From Puffinus mauretanicus (lineage: Eukaryota; Chordata; Aves; Procellariiformes; Procellariidae), in the NCBI GenBank assembly GCA_023333565.1, contig JAJKFH010003762.1:3100001-3164000 (forward strand): 64,000 bases of DNA, read 5' to 3'. The notes under the pieces are model-generated. The model did not search any database. It saw nothing but the letters and a program-made list of their open reading frames with translations, and was not told the origin of the DNA. Position numbers and translations under genes: made by a program. This document shows, in pieces, positions 1 through 10,848 of the stretch. The number at the start of each line of letters is the position of its first letter. Position 1 is the first letter of the stretch.

Positions 1-921
1 GACCTCATAAAATCTACAATATATTTTTGTGATGCTGCTTTTCCAGGTCATTTCAGGATAACTGAGTATCCAGGAAGTAATGATACCTGTCACCAAAAAA
101 CACCAGGAGTTTAATTCAGTTATAGCATCCAAAACTCTGGATATTTACTCAACTATTATGTGCAAAATCAGAATCCTTCAATTTGAAAATCAGCCTGATA
201 ACAACAGAAAAGATTAGAACAGGTTACTCAGGTGATTTTCTGTACTTCATACTTATTTCAAAAGAGATTTTTTCTAAAAACAGAGTTTTGTTTTAATATT
301 TTCGTTTGTTTTCTTCTATATGTGTTCCTTCATTTAAATTCATAAGGCTAGGAAAGGGGAAAGGGAAATTTCTAGACTTTTGGTAACTTGTCATATGCGA
401 GTTAAAATTTCAGACCATGGATTACACTTGTGCTTCTGTATATATCTTAGTCTCAGTTTTCGGGCTGTTCAAGAACATACTGAGAAAATGTTTGGTTTTT
501 TTTTCACTTAACAGTAATACATTTTAAACATACAAAATATTTTAATTGTAACCTATAAATTGATTTAATTGGTCAGATTTGTGCCTTTTCAAGGCTTTAC
601 CTTTTCATCTCTATTTGAGAGAAGAATCAGTTGCGAAATGTTGACTGTCCTTATCTTCCTGACACCACGGTTTCTGTCATCAGCTGGGTGGAAGTGCATA
701 TCCTCTGCATAACAGAAGAAGCCAGGCTGCTGATCGAGCCTTCAGCTTCCACTTGCTGGGAGGTTTGCAGAATAGTTTGCACTATGCCTCCAAGCGTCTC
801 TGCCGAAATAAAAGGGGGACTTCAAACTTGAAGCAGCTGAGCATTTGTTTGCCTTACCCTGAGCAGGTCCTCCCCAGCTGTAGTGATAAAGGTATCTATA
901 AAAACCTAGACAGGCTTTAGA
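1..921. other. Unique AT-rich DNA, no gene seen
   Basis: No recognisable exon, RNA gene or mobile element. There are T-rich and A-rich runs (for example near 490-505). The 66-codon plus-strand frame at 631-831 and the 72-codon minus-strand frame at 742-960 overlap each other and resemble no family I know, so I treat both as chance frames. Confidence 0.6.
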
Positions 922-1040
922 GAGGAAGAAATGGACGCACAGAGAGGTTATGTCACTCACCCCAGGCTGTACAGGAAATCTGCAGTGGGACCAAGAGTAG
1001 GACTGAGGTGCTTAGCTTCTGTATCTCAACCACAAGACGA
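922..1040 (+). repeat. Ancient MIR-like (CORE-SINE) fragment
   Basis: The stretch reads like the widely known amniote MIR-type SINE in sense orientation. The order of landmarks matches: an AAATGG/GCACAGAGAGGTTA block, then a degenerate ACTCACCCCAGG block (family form: acttgcccaaggtc), then ACAGGAAATCTGCAG, then a CCAAGAGTAGGACTGAGGT block (family form: ccaggattagaacccaggt), then a CAACCACAAGAC block near the end. Divergence is high, as expected for a copy predating the bird radiation. No target-site duplication is visible. A repeat search would decide the subfamily. The minus-strand frame at 742-960 that runs into it is not a gene. Confidence 0.65.
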
Positions 1041-4000
1041 TTTCTTTCTTCCTCACAATTAATGTAACGAATAATGTCACTGCTATAGGGACTAGCAGAG
1101 AAAGTGTTGCACTATGCTAAACAGCTGCTCTGTTGCAGACTGGAGATCAAATATTTCTCCACAAATGTTCAGCAAATCTCTGAAAATTGAATTGAGGGTT
1201 GCATATGTTGATTACCACCATGATTATTTTCTTAAAGAAAGATACTTAAAAGAAAATGTTTATCCAAATTAAAACAAAATATTTTCTTCTTTACATGAAA
1301 ATCCATTTCTTCATTTTTGAAGCAAACAGATGCTAATACAGAAAAAAATACTTTTTTCTTAGTTTCAGTATACATTTTAAAATCTTCATTTACTGTCTCT
1401 TTGATTTTGAGTTAGTCAGAAAGCATCCTCACAAGAAACAAAGGTTCCTATATAGCAGGGTGCCGCAGCCATAGCAGAGCCGGTGCCCAGGGCTGGCTCC
1501 ACTGCAGGGAGCAGATGCATAGCCAGCTGTGGTCCCTCCCAAAACTGCTCGATGGACAGGCAGACAGCACAGCCCACCAATCTTTTAGTGTCCACAGCCT
1601 TCTCTAGAAATCACGCCTGTCATGTAGAAAAGGGCAACACAGAGGTAAAAAACCTCACACTACCCCAAAGTTAGCAGAACAAGGATGGGCACACTGAGAA
1701 ACAGCAGCAACAGACAAAAACCTTGAAGAACACAAGATGTCTGCTGACAGTGCAGGCATGCTAGTAAGTCTAGAAAGTTTTAGTGAAAAGGTGGCAGATG
1801 CAAGAGATGAGAAAGGTGAAGGATTTGAGGCACCATCAGCACTCACTCCTGCCTGCCAGCACTCTTATAGGGCTGGGGAGACCGAGACTGGGGCAAGTTG
1901 GAGTTTGTGAATATGGTTGCAACCTGCAAGGGGCATAAGAGGTGAAATTACTTTGAAGCAGTGTAAGCTGGGGTGAAAACCAAAAGCTGATGAATTCCTT
2001 TTGGGCAGTTCTGTGTGAAATTCTGTGCGAGGTCACAAAAATTGACTATAAATTTTTATTCTGCTGAAGACAGAGAGAGCTGGCAGGTTGCTGCTCCCGA
2101 AAGGTCCAGGTGTGAAGTGAGAGCTGCTGTCAAAGTGTTTACAAAGAGCACCTACGATAAAAAGCAATTATGAAAAACAGCAGAAAATCCTTTGTAGGCT
2201 GCACCCCTTACAAAGAAAGTAAGAACCCAGGTTCATATGAAAACTGAAGCATTTGCTTATACTTTGAGATTCTAAAAAAAATATACAGTTGGCTGACACT
2301 ACATATGCAGGGAAGTGTTATCCAAAAAAGTTACAGAAAAAGATGAATCTATTAAAAGAGAAAAGCTCTGGGTTATGTGATAATGGTGCAGGTTTTGCAG
2401 AAGACAGACTATAGATATTTCTGACAAAACTAGATTATTTTTCTACCAATGAACATGCCTTCATTTGTTGAACCAACGGACCAGAGAATTGTAGCTACCT
2501 GTTAAACACAGCCCCACGCTTTGCTCTGGTGAGGTTGTGCGCTCCACTGAAGCTAGCAGTGATGAATATGCTGTCACACTGGCAAGATACTAAAACTGTG
2601 TAACTCTTCAGTTTACAAGAGAAACTTGTCTCTCTCTATCACTCACAGAAGTTAAGGAGAAAGGGTTTTCCTAAAACTATTGCCTTCCATTCTAATTCGT
2701 ATGCAGTAGTTCAGTTCATTCTGGGGTAGATACAGGCACCATCTAAATACAGTGGCAGAGGTACATGTCACATTGAGCAGGGATAATGGTGGAAAGCAAA
2801 AGTTTCCTTTTTCCATCTTCATATTTCCTCACTTTCCATGGCACAATACGATGATTCATATCGCAGGCGATGGAATCAACTTCAGAAAGAGTTGAAATCT
2901 GTCGGTGTCTATCCCTGAAATACAAGAAGCTGCTTTAGCTTTAAATAGAATAATAATGTTTATTAATTTTACTGATGTTTCTGTTTCTAAAAGTTAGAAA
3001 AACAAATCCGGCAATGTCAAAAATTGTGCACAAGTCTCTTCTACTTTCGCAGAAAAGAAAAGCATTATATGAAGGACCTCCTAAAAACAGCACGGAAAGG
3101 TTTCAAATTCTTGAGTTGCATTAGGTTAAGGAGAGTTACTTGAGACAAACAGCTATGTATGGCCTTCAAGTGGACTGCATAGCTGTAGTACACAAATATT
3201 TCATCATCTTTAATGTGTTTAATGTGTCTAATTATTGAAGTGAATTTACTTTAATGGCAGAGGCTTTTTGTCAGTCCAGAAGACACTGATTCTGAATGAA
3301 CTGTGGTGAGAGTAGTCAGGGATAGAATGTAGACTTCCTCTGTTATTTACCCCATTTGTTAGTCAGAAGAGAAGCAGATTTAGGGACATCAAATGGCTAC
3401 AGACAGTGCAGTCAATCTCTGGCCAACAGTATTTCAGCCTCTTGGTGACCAAGAGGCACATTTTCTTTCTGCATTACACAAAACCACAAGGGATTTGTAT
3501 TTGTTGTTCTCTATAAGTTAAATTATCCTTAAAACCATTAAAAACATACCTATCTTTTTATAGAAAAACAAACCAAAGATTTTATTCAGGGATAAAATGT
3601 GAATTTTACAGTCTTTGGTGCTGTGCAGAACACAGCTAGGATTTGGGGCAGATTCTTGGATGCTGACGAGTGTATTCCAGGACTGCGGTAGAAGTGAAGA
3701 GTGTTCAGTAGCTCCCGGGAACAGACTTGATCCTGAAGTCAGTATTTATGCATCGCTTTTATTCCAATCTGTGGGAGTTTTGCATGAGTTAAGTGTCAGT
3801 CACTTTGACATTTAGCCCAGCTGGTTGAATGGTATACCATGACTGTATGGTAGATTTTAATCTGAATTTTCCTCTCCATACAGTATTCCATCTCTTCTTT
3901 GCTACCTGTCCTCTAGCTAATTCGTGAACGCTAAAGGCATCATTTAGTATATCTGGTTTAGAAAACAGCCTTACAAGGAGTTTCCTTGTAACAAACAATT

Positions 4001-6293
4001 GATAGGTGGGTAACAGCAGGGATGGAGCTGGAAAAGGAGGCAGGAATTTCTGAACACAGCTTTACCACTAAAGCACATGTGAGTACACCCTGCCTTTGCA
4101 TGATTCAGCTTCCTGCTTGTGAAAACAAGGACCAAGACAGTGGGGTCTACCTTTACGTCAGGCTCAGAGGAGCACACAGGTTCTACTGTAATACCCAGAA
4201 CAAAGTACATTAGTAGCAGTAACTATAAGCTGAAGGAAGTGTTTGCTGTGAACTGTTACTTGACAAATCCATACCATTTTCTTTTTGTGATGTGAACATA
4301 ACAGCTTGCAATTCACAAGTGTATTTACTATAAAATTTATAATTTGCCTCATTACTTATGCTTTTTCTTTATTTTTTTTTCCTGGCAGAGCATCTCAGTT
4401 GATTTGAGATATCTTGTTTTATTTGGACTCCACAGATCCTGTGGTATTGCAGCTCATTGATGGGGTGAATGTAACCCATATGATGAAATATCTCAAAGAA
4501 AACCTGATAATGCTTAGTGCAAAATTCATCTTCAGCAAATGCTACCTTCTGTTTGCTTAAAACTTTCTCCATCTGAACATTCACCCACAACAGTAAACAC
4601 TGAGAATTAACTAAAAAGACCTCAATTTTTCTTTCGTAGAGTTTCAGGTTTTTTCCCCTACCCTTACCCCTGCTGATTGATCAAGATTTCTTGCTTTCAC
4701 CTTCTTGCACTGGTTTCCCCTCTTACTCTGCATTTCCACTAACATGTCTTTCTTGTCTCTGTTCTATACCTATTTTCTTTGGCTTCAGCTTAATGTAGCA
4801 TTTAAGAATACGTTTATCTTGGAGCACATAAGCAGTCCTATTTCTCTGTAGTGGGATTACTTATGTACCCGAGCACTTTGTTTAGCCAGATTTCTGCTTC
4901 CACAATACTATTTTATTTAAGAATTATCTGAAATGAAAAGGTGTGGTAATTTTCATCCAAATTACATCATCATCATATTCTGCATTTGAGAGGTGGGATT
5001 GGCATGGGGCAAGCTTGCCATGCACTAAATTTTTGAGTGCCAAAACCTTGCAATTTGGTTTTAGTTTTAGTCTGTTCATTACTTCTGCCATGTGTAAATA
5101 TGTACATAGGCACTTTAAAACAAAAGAAAATTGTAGTTCTAGAAACAAAGTTTCAGGTGACCCAGAGGATTATTCAGGAGCCTAACATAGTCACATATTG
5201 TCGTTTTCTACTCCCTCTGTGTCTGAAATGTCTATGTAGAGCTGGCAGATGTGACAAAAGTCCTATAGGTAAACCATTCAATAAAACATCTTGCTGGGCA
5301 TCTAAAATAGCATTAAACAGATGTTTAGGCATTTGCATTCCACCCCAGATCTCTGTTTTAGCTCTCTAAGAACATTTTTGTAGTAGAGATAATGTTCAGT
5401 TGGAGGAAATATTTAGCATCCTTAATTATTAAGGTCACAAAATATTAGCAACCCCTGGCAAAATTATAAAGGTAGTCACAAAACTCAAGGCAAAAATAAG
5501 TACAATTCTGTTGTAAATTTTTTTAAATATGCCTGAACTGTTCTTTGAGCACAAATTCATGATTTTTCGCTCCAAATCAGTGAGTGAAAATTTTAAGTTA
5601 CTCTCTTTGTAAATCACAGCTTGACCACCATTTTTTTCTTAGAGTAGTGAAACACTTTGCTATTATGTGCTCAAGGGTATCTAAAAAGTGAAGATCTAAC
5701 CTCCTTAGTGTGTTCATCATCTTGTATTTGTACGTGATTTAGTACAGGCTTAAAAGACCTACAACCTTCTTGGTTTGTAGGAGTTATGCATCATATGAAG
5801 GCTGCCTTGGGACTCTAAATCAATCTACTCTTCAGCAGTCTCCAGTGCATTTTAGTGTTCAAGCTGAATATGTCTTTTGCAGAGCAGTACTGACAAATAC
5901 GTGAATTTATCCTCCAGGATCAGATGTCACGGCAAAAATGTTGGTGTGCAAGCTCTGACAGTCAGTATAGCAAATCCGAAAGAATCTTTATTTTTCCTAA
6001 AATAGAGAACATTATGCACTTATATTTGATTCCAGTGCCTTAACCTTGTTACTACAGTAAGTAGCATGTGACTGGCAAGTGAGAAAGAAAAACCAATGTG
6101 ACTTTCCATCCCTGAAGCAATTTCTTAGTAAAATGAGATACTTCAAACAGACCTCTGTGAAAACAAGAAAGCTTGTTAAAAACAAGGTGATCCCAAGCTC
6201 TGCACTAGAACCGTTCACTTCCATGGAGCCCACCACAAAAATTAATATACTAGAATTCAGAAGGTAAAGGAGAAATCATGTTATTTTACTACT
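1041..6293. other. Unique DNA, no gene seen
   Basis: No recognisable coding exon or RNA gene. Base composition is mostly AT-rich, with a more GC-rich patch at about 1460-1880. Frames here reach only about 110 codons (5037-5369, plus) and have no family resemblance, no consistent splice context and no second supporting feature. A poly-T run lies at about 4371-4380. Confidence 0.55.
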
Positions 6294-6379
6294 TATACAT
6301 ATGTATACACATATATACATACATATACATACACATATACATATACATACACATATATATATATACACAAATATACATG
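6294..6379. repeat. AT/CA-rich microsatellite
   Basis: An interrupted mixture of TA, CA and ACAT units (TATACA, ACATATACAT and TATATATATA runs) spans about 85 bp. The low-complexity tract yields a tyrosine/isoleucine/histidine-rich frame on the plus strand (6278-6577) which is an artefact of the repeat. Length variation between individuals is likely. Confidence 0.9.
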
Positions 6380-9300
6380 CCATATAAGAACATACTTGTT
6401 TCTTGCAGTCACATATGCAGCACATACACCTCCTTATCAGACGACTACCATTTGAGAAGCACTAGGAAGGAGACCTATATTCAGAAAGTGCAGCAGAACT
6501 CAAGGCTGACCTGTTCAACAAACTTCTTCCTTTTCAGACACCTTTTGGGGAGCTATCTATTATTATTCCCATATTAAAAAGGATAGAATATGGTGATCAA
6601 ATGGGATACTGTTATTGATTAAACAAGTCCTCAGAGGCTACAGTGAGTAGAAGTGAGAAACAAAAGTGATGGCTGCAGTAAGTCACCTGTATCAAACCTC
6701 TTTTTTTTCCGTCTTTCCTTTCCGTTTATTTTCCCAGCGGTGTTATAAAACATTGTACCATTGTCAGTATAAAACTTGTTTTACATATATCTCATCACCA
6801 AAAAGATAAGCCATAAAGGGTTTAGCACTTGTGTTTTAAAATAGCTATATCATAGAGAACTAAATTGGCTAGCTAATTTCTGCTGCCTCACAAAAGACTT
6901 CCCAGTCTGCCTTGCTCTGTCCTGTTTCATGCACCCAAGCAGGACAATAATTTGTCAGGTGGAAAAGAAAGTGCCATCCGGAATATTTATCTGTACCGGC
7001 TGTTCAGGTCTCTTCAGAGGAGAACTCCTGCTGATACATGGCAATTATATTTTAAACAAAGATATTCTGCAGACCACAGATTCCTGTAAATCTCCATTAT
7101 AATTCACACAAACAAAAAAGAGATGGAGGGTTATACAGATGGCTAGGTACTGCAGCGACTTTCTTCAGCATATAAATGGTCTCATACAGTTTGAAAAGGC
7201 TAATTAGGAGCTGAAGTCTCAATTTAAGACACAGTTTTTCTCCACTATCACTTAAACTCTATTAAATATAAATACTTCATTCTCATTAGTGGCTGAAGGA
7301 AGGTCTTATTTTCCAATAAAACAACTCAGAAGTCATGAAATCTCAAAATTATGCAGTGTTCTTATCTCTAGTAGACATTGCAGTCTTTTCTTTTTTTTTT
7401 TCAGAAAACAATCCTTGAAAGAACTCTGAGCTGTAAGTGGAGGAATGCATTTAATACTCTGGTATTCATCACACACGTGGTGCTCAGTTCTTGTTTACAG
7501 TATAATAATCAGTGCTCTGCAACTGAGTGTGGAAGTTCGGCTGTGACTCAGTTCCCCCAATCAATGCTGGTAGATGACTGATGACCTAACTAATTAAACA
7601 ACTAGCCAAAGTTTATAATTCTTGGACACATCCTGTCCCACCCAGAAGGCTATCCTGCCCTGCTCAATACAAGGAAGGTAAGCAGATAGGATTAGCAAAA
7701 TATGCAGCACTGAAGTAGAGGAGTGTCTTTGGTTCCTGGTTGGGCTTCTACATTTGTTTTGCTGCAAAGTCCTGTTAAGATGAAGAGAGTGCAAAGGTGC
7801 AAATCTTTTCCCTCCCTCTGCCTCCAGCCACTGGGGCTTATTTAACAAGGAGCTGCCATCTTATTTTAGAAGAGCTTACTGCTGTGGATTGCAGGCCACC
7901 TACATCCCAAAAGAATGATTTTGGGTCATTCCAGAGATCTTGTTCCAGAGCGATGTACCTGGCCAGTACCTGGCAAGACTGGGATTTCAGGCAAACCCTT
8001 CTCATTGCTGGTTAGTTATGGGCTGCTGCATGAGGAGCATGCTGTCTTTAGGTTAATCCCTGCTCATGTTGTGGGCTGTTTTGATTCCTTTTCTAATGAA
8101 ACTCAATTTCTAGAAATTCTAGCCCAAACTAATTCAAGAGATGTGGATGTCACAGCACCTCATTGGCCCCACAAGTAAGAGCTAAAGAGAAATTTATGAG
8201 TTTATGGACTTACGGTGAGCTTCCTTCCCTTCCACAGATGAGGAATTTAGCACTCATGTACATGTATGTGTTTCTCCAGACCTCTGGAGGCACTGTAGGT
8301 GTAAGGCTGCCAGGTATAATTACATGGCCCTGTCTGTCCATCATGATGGTGATGGACCATTTAGCAGTGGGAAGTATCCACAGAACTGGAACAAGTCCCC
8401 TTGACCATGGCAGGTTTCAGCTGTTCCTACCAAAAAGTGCACTTCCAATCTAATGTGAAAACTTGCAAGTCTGTAAGCGGGTTGAAGACAAGCACAAGAT
8501 CCTTGAGAGCCTTATTGATTATGTCAAGGCTGGACAACCACACCAGAGCTGGGCAGGGCTGTGATACATGAAGGGAGGGAGCTGGAGAACCACGTGTAGG
8601 CTGAGCATCCCTGTTTTTGCAAAGCCTGGCATCCGCAGTTGCTTGGAGAGCAACCTGGTCCCAGGGATGTTGCATCCAAGCTAAACTACTTCAGATGCAA
8701 AAGGCCCTTCTCTTTTCAGGGGAAGACTTCCTAACACTGAAGCATGTTATGGTGATCAAGCACATTGCAAATGTGTAAAGTGTTTCTCTGCTATCCCATC
8801 CACTTCTCCCTGATCCATGCCAGGCACCTCAGCCAGGGGCTGAGCTCGACAGCTAACTGGTGAAGTGGTGGGAACACTTTATGAAATGGACTTCCCATCA
8901 TTTTGAAGTGGAAGAGGAAATCTTTTCAAATCATGGGAAACAAGCTCCTAGCTGCATTCAGGTTTAACATGTATGAGCTAGGAATCCATCTGATATGCCT
9001 AATACAGGATAGGGAAATGATTTTCTGCTCATGCTCTGCTCTGAATTTCTTGCTATCAACACAAACTGAATGATGCTCCCCTTAAAAAAAAATCAAGACT
9101 GGCATGGAAGTAAATTATGGACAAGCAGATATGAGCATTTTACTGTATTTTAAATATTTTAAAAAATTTCTGTGTCGAAATAATGTGACAAATGGTGTAA
9201 GATATAATACAAGATAATTGAGAAAAGAGCAATGATTTAATTTCTAATGATGTAACAGCTTCCTCATGTGCTTATCATAGCTCCTAATATCAACTACACA

Positions 9301-9833
9301 CAACGATTCTTCTCTTTCTCTCTTTTAGTCATATTTGTGTCAGCTCCAGATGACAGCATTCCATCCTTAATGGTAAATCATAAATAGCTCTTTATTCTTC
9401 ACTGCAAAAATTTAATCATTATTAAACACACTGGCATTCATGTGAATGTAATAAGTATTTTTCACAAGAATTCTATAATTTTGCAATGCATGAAATTCAC
9501 TTAGTCTAGAACTATGGTGACAGCTTTGAAAGGGTAGATATTAAAGGTTACTTCTATTGTCTTAGATGATGTGCTAAGCCTTCAATAAAAAATAAGCACT
9601 TAATCATATATGCAAGCAGAATTTGTGCTAAAATAAACAGATCTCCCTTCAATTGTATGTGGAATCAAACTCCTTGTTATAATGAGTCAAAAACTTTGCT
9701 TAGCAATAGGCAAGTTTGCTTCAAGAAATGCTTGACAAGATGGTAGAATCACAAAAATAAGTTCATGGACTATCTCAGAATAATGTAGAACTAAATACAG
9801 AATGAGAGATTGTCTTATTTTGGTGTGCTTGGT
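6380..9833. other. Unique DNA with two exon-like splice pairs, no recognised gene
   Basis: No gene recognised. Two plus-strand intervals have acceptor- and donor-like flanks. At 7405-7432 a run of about 16 pyrimidines ending in TCAG precedes, and GTAAGT follows. At 9329-9372 TTCTCTCTTTTAG precedes and GTAAAT follows. Frames at 7797-8015, 7915-8178, 8163-8453 and 8427-8675 overlap one another in a modestly GC-richer patch and match nothing I know. Confidence 0.5.
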
Positions 9834-10845
9834 ATAGAATCATAGAATCATAGAATTGTTTAGGTTGGAAAAGACCTTTAACATCATCAAGTCCAACTGT
9901 TAACCTAACACTGCCAATTCTACTACTAAACCATGTCCCTAAGCACCACATCTATTCATCTTTTAAATACCTCCAGGGATGGTGACTCAACCACTTCCCT
10001 GGGCAGCCTGGTACAATGCTTGACAACCCTTTCGGTGAAGAAATTTTTCCTAATATCCAATCTAAACCTCCCCTGGTGCGACTTGAGGCCATTTCCTCTC
10101 GTTCTATCACTTGTTACTCCAGAAAAAGAGACCGACACCCACTTGGCTACAACCTCCTTTCAGGTAGTTGTAGAGGGCGATAAGATCTCCCCTCAGCTCC
10201 TTTCCTCCAGGCTAAACAACCCTAGTTCCCTCAACCACTCCTCATAAGACTTGTTCTCCAGGCCCTTCACCAGCTTCATTGCCCTTCCTTGAAAACACTC
10301 CAGCACCTCAATGTCCTTCTTGTAGTGAGGGGCCCAAAACTGCATTTGGGGTGCGGCCTCACCAGTGCCAAGTACAGGGGGACAATCACTTCCCTACTCC
10401 TGCTGGCCTCACTTTTTCTGATACAGGCCAGGATGCCGTTGGCCTTCTTGGCCACCTGGGCACACTGCCGGCTCATGTTCAGCCGGCTGTCAACCAGCAC
10501 CCCCAGGTCCTTTTCCTCTGAGCAGCTTTCCAGCCACTCTTCCCCAAGCCTGTAGCGTTGCCTGGGGTTGTTGTGGCCGAAGTGCAGGACCCAACACTTA
10601 GCCTTGTTGACCCTCATACAGTTGGCCTCGGCCCATCGATCCAGCCTGTCCAGATCCCTCTGTAGAGCCTTCCTACCATCAAGCAGATCAAAACGCCTGC
10701 CCAACTTGGTGTCATCTGCAAACTTACTGAGGGTGCCCTTGATCCCCTCGTCTAGATCATTGATAAAGATATTGAACAGAACTAGCCCCAGTACTGAGCC
10801 CTGGGGAACACCACTTGTGACTGGCCGCACAGTTCTGTGGTTTAA
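9834..10845 (-). mobile_element. CR1 LINE, 5'-truncated copy (about 1.0 kb)
   Basis: The element lies on the minus strand, so its 3' end is at the left. The plus strand begins with CATAGAAT octamers (9834-9856), the complement of the terminal ATTCTATG repeats diagnostic of CR1, followed by the conserved GGTTGGAAAAGACC tail. ORF2 C-terminal coding then runs rightwards. The right end, near 10830-10850, is abrupt in the reverse-transcriptase domain, which is typical 5' truncation during target-primed reverse transcription. The tail sequence (TTTAGGTTGGAAAAGACC) differs from the two other copies in this window (GGTTTGGGTTGGAAGGGACC), so it belongs to another subfamily. CR1 does not make clear target-site duplications and none is seen. 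Confidence 0.95.
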
Positions 10846-10848
10846 CAT
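9956..10848 (-). pseudogene. CR1 ORF2 reverse transcriptase, C-terminal fragment, frameshifted
   Basis: The longest open piece, 10276-10848 (190 codons), starts just before the [14 protein letters not shown] motif. It then has the catalytic FADD box followed by TKLG (codons about 44-47), and the thumb region with [15 protein letters not shown] and a VKPH-like VRPHPK block. The reading frame is lost near 10340, where the text [15 protein letters not shown] resumes in another frame. A further shift near 10195 moves the frame again. A last open piece, 9956-10138, carries the family C-terminus with FFTERVVKH and [16 protein letters not shown]. The amino-terminal endonuclease and first half of the polymerase are absent. 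In life ORF2 supplies endonuclease and reverse transcriptase for retrotransposition; this copy cannot. The plus-strand frames over it are antisense shadows. Confidence 0.93.

Noticed and set aside
1446..1500. TATATAG followed by GC-rich sequence, promoter-like
   Set aside because: A single TATA word without downstream gene, initiator or CpG support.
6278..6577. 99-codon plus-strand frame rich in Tyr, Ile and His
   Set aside because: Its first half is translation of the AT/CA microsatellite; no domain or gene context.
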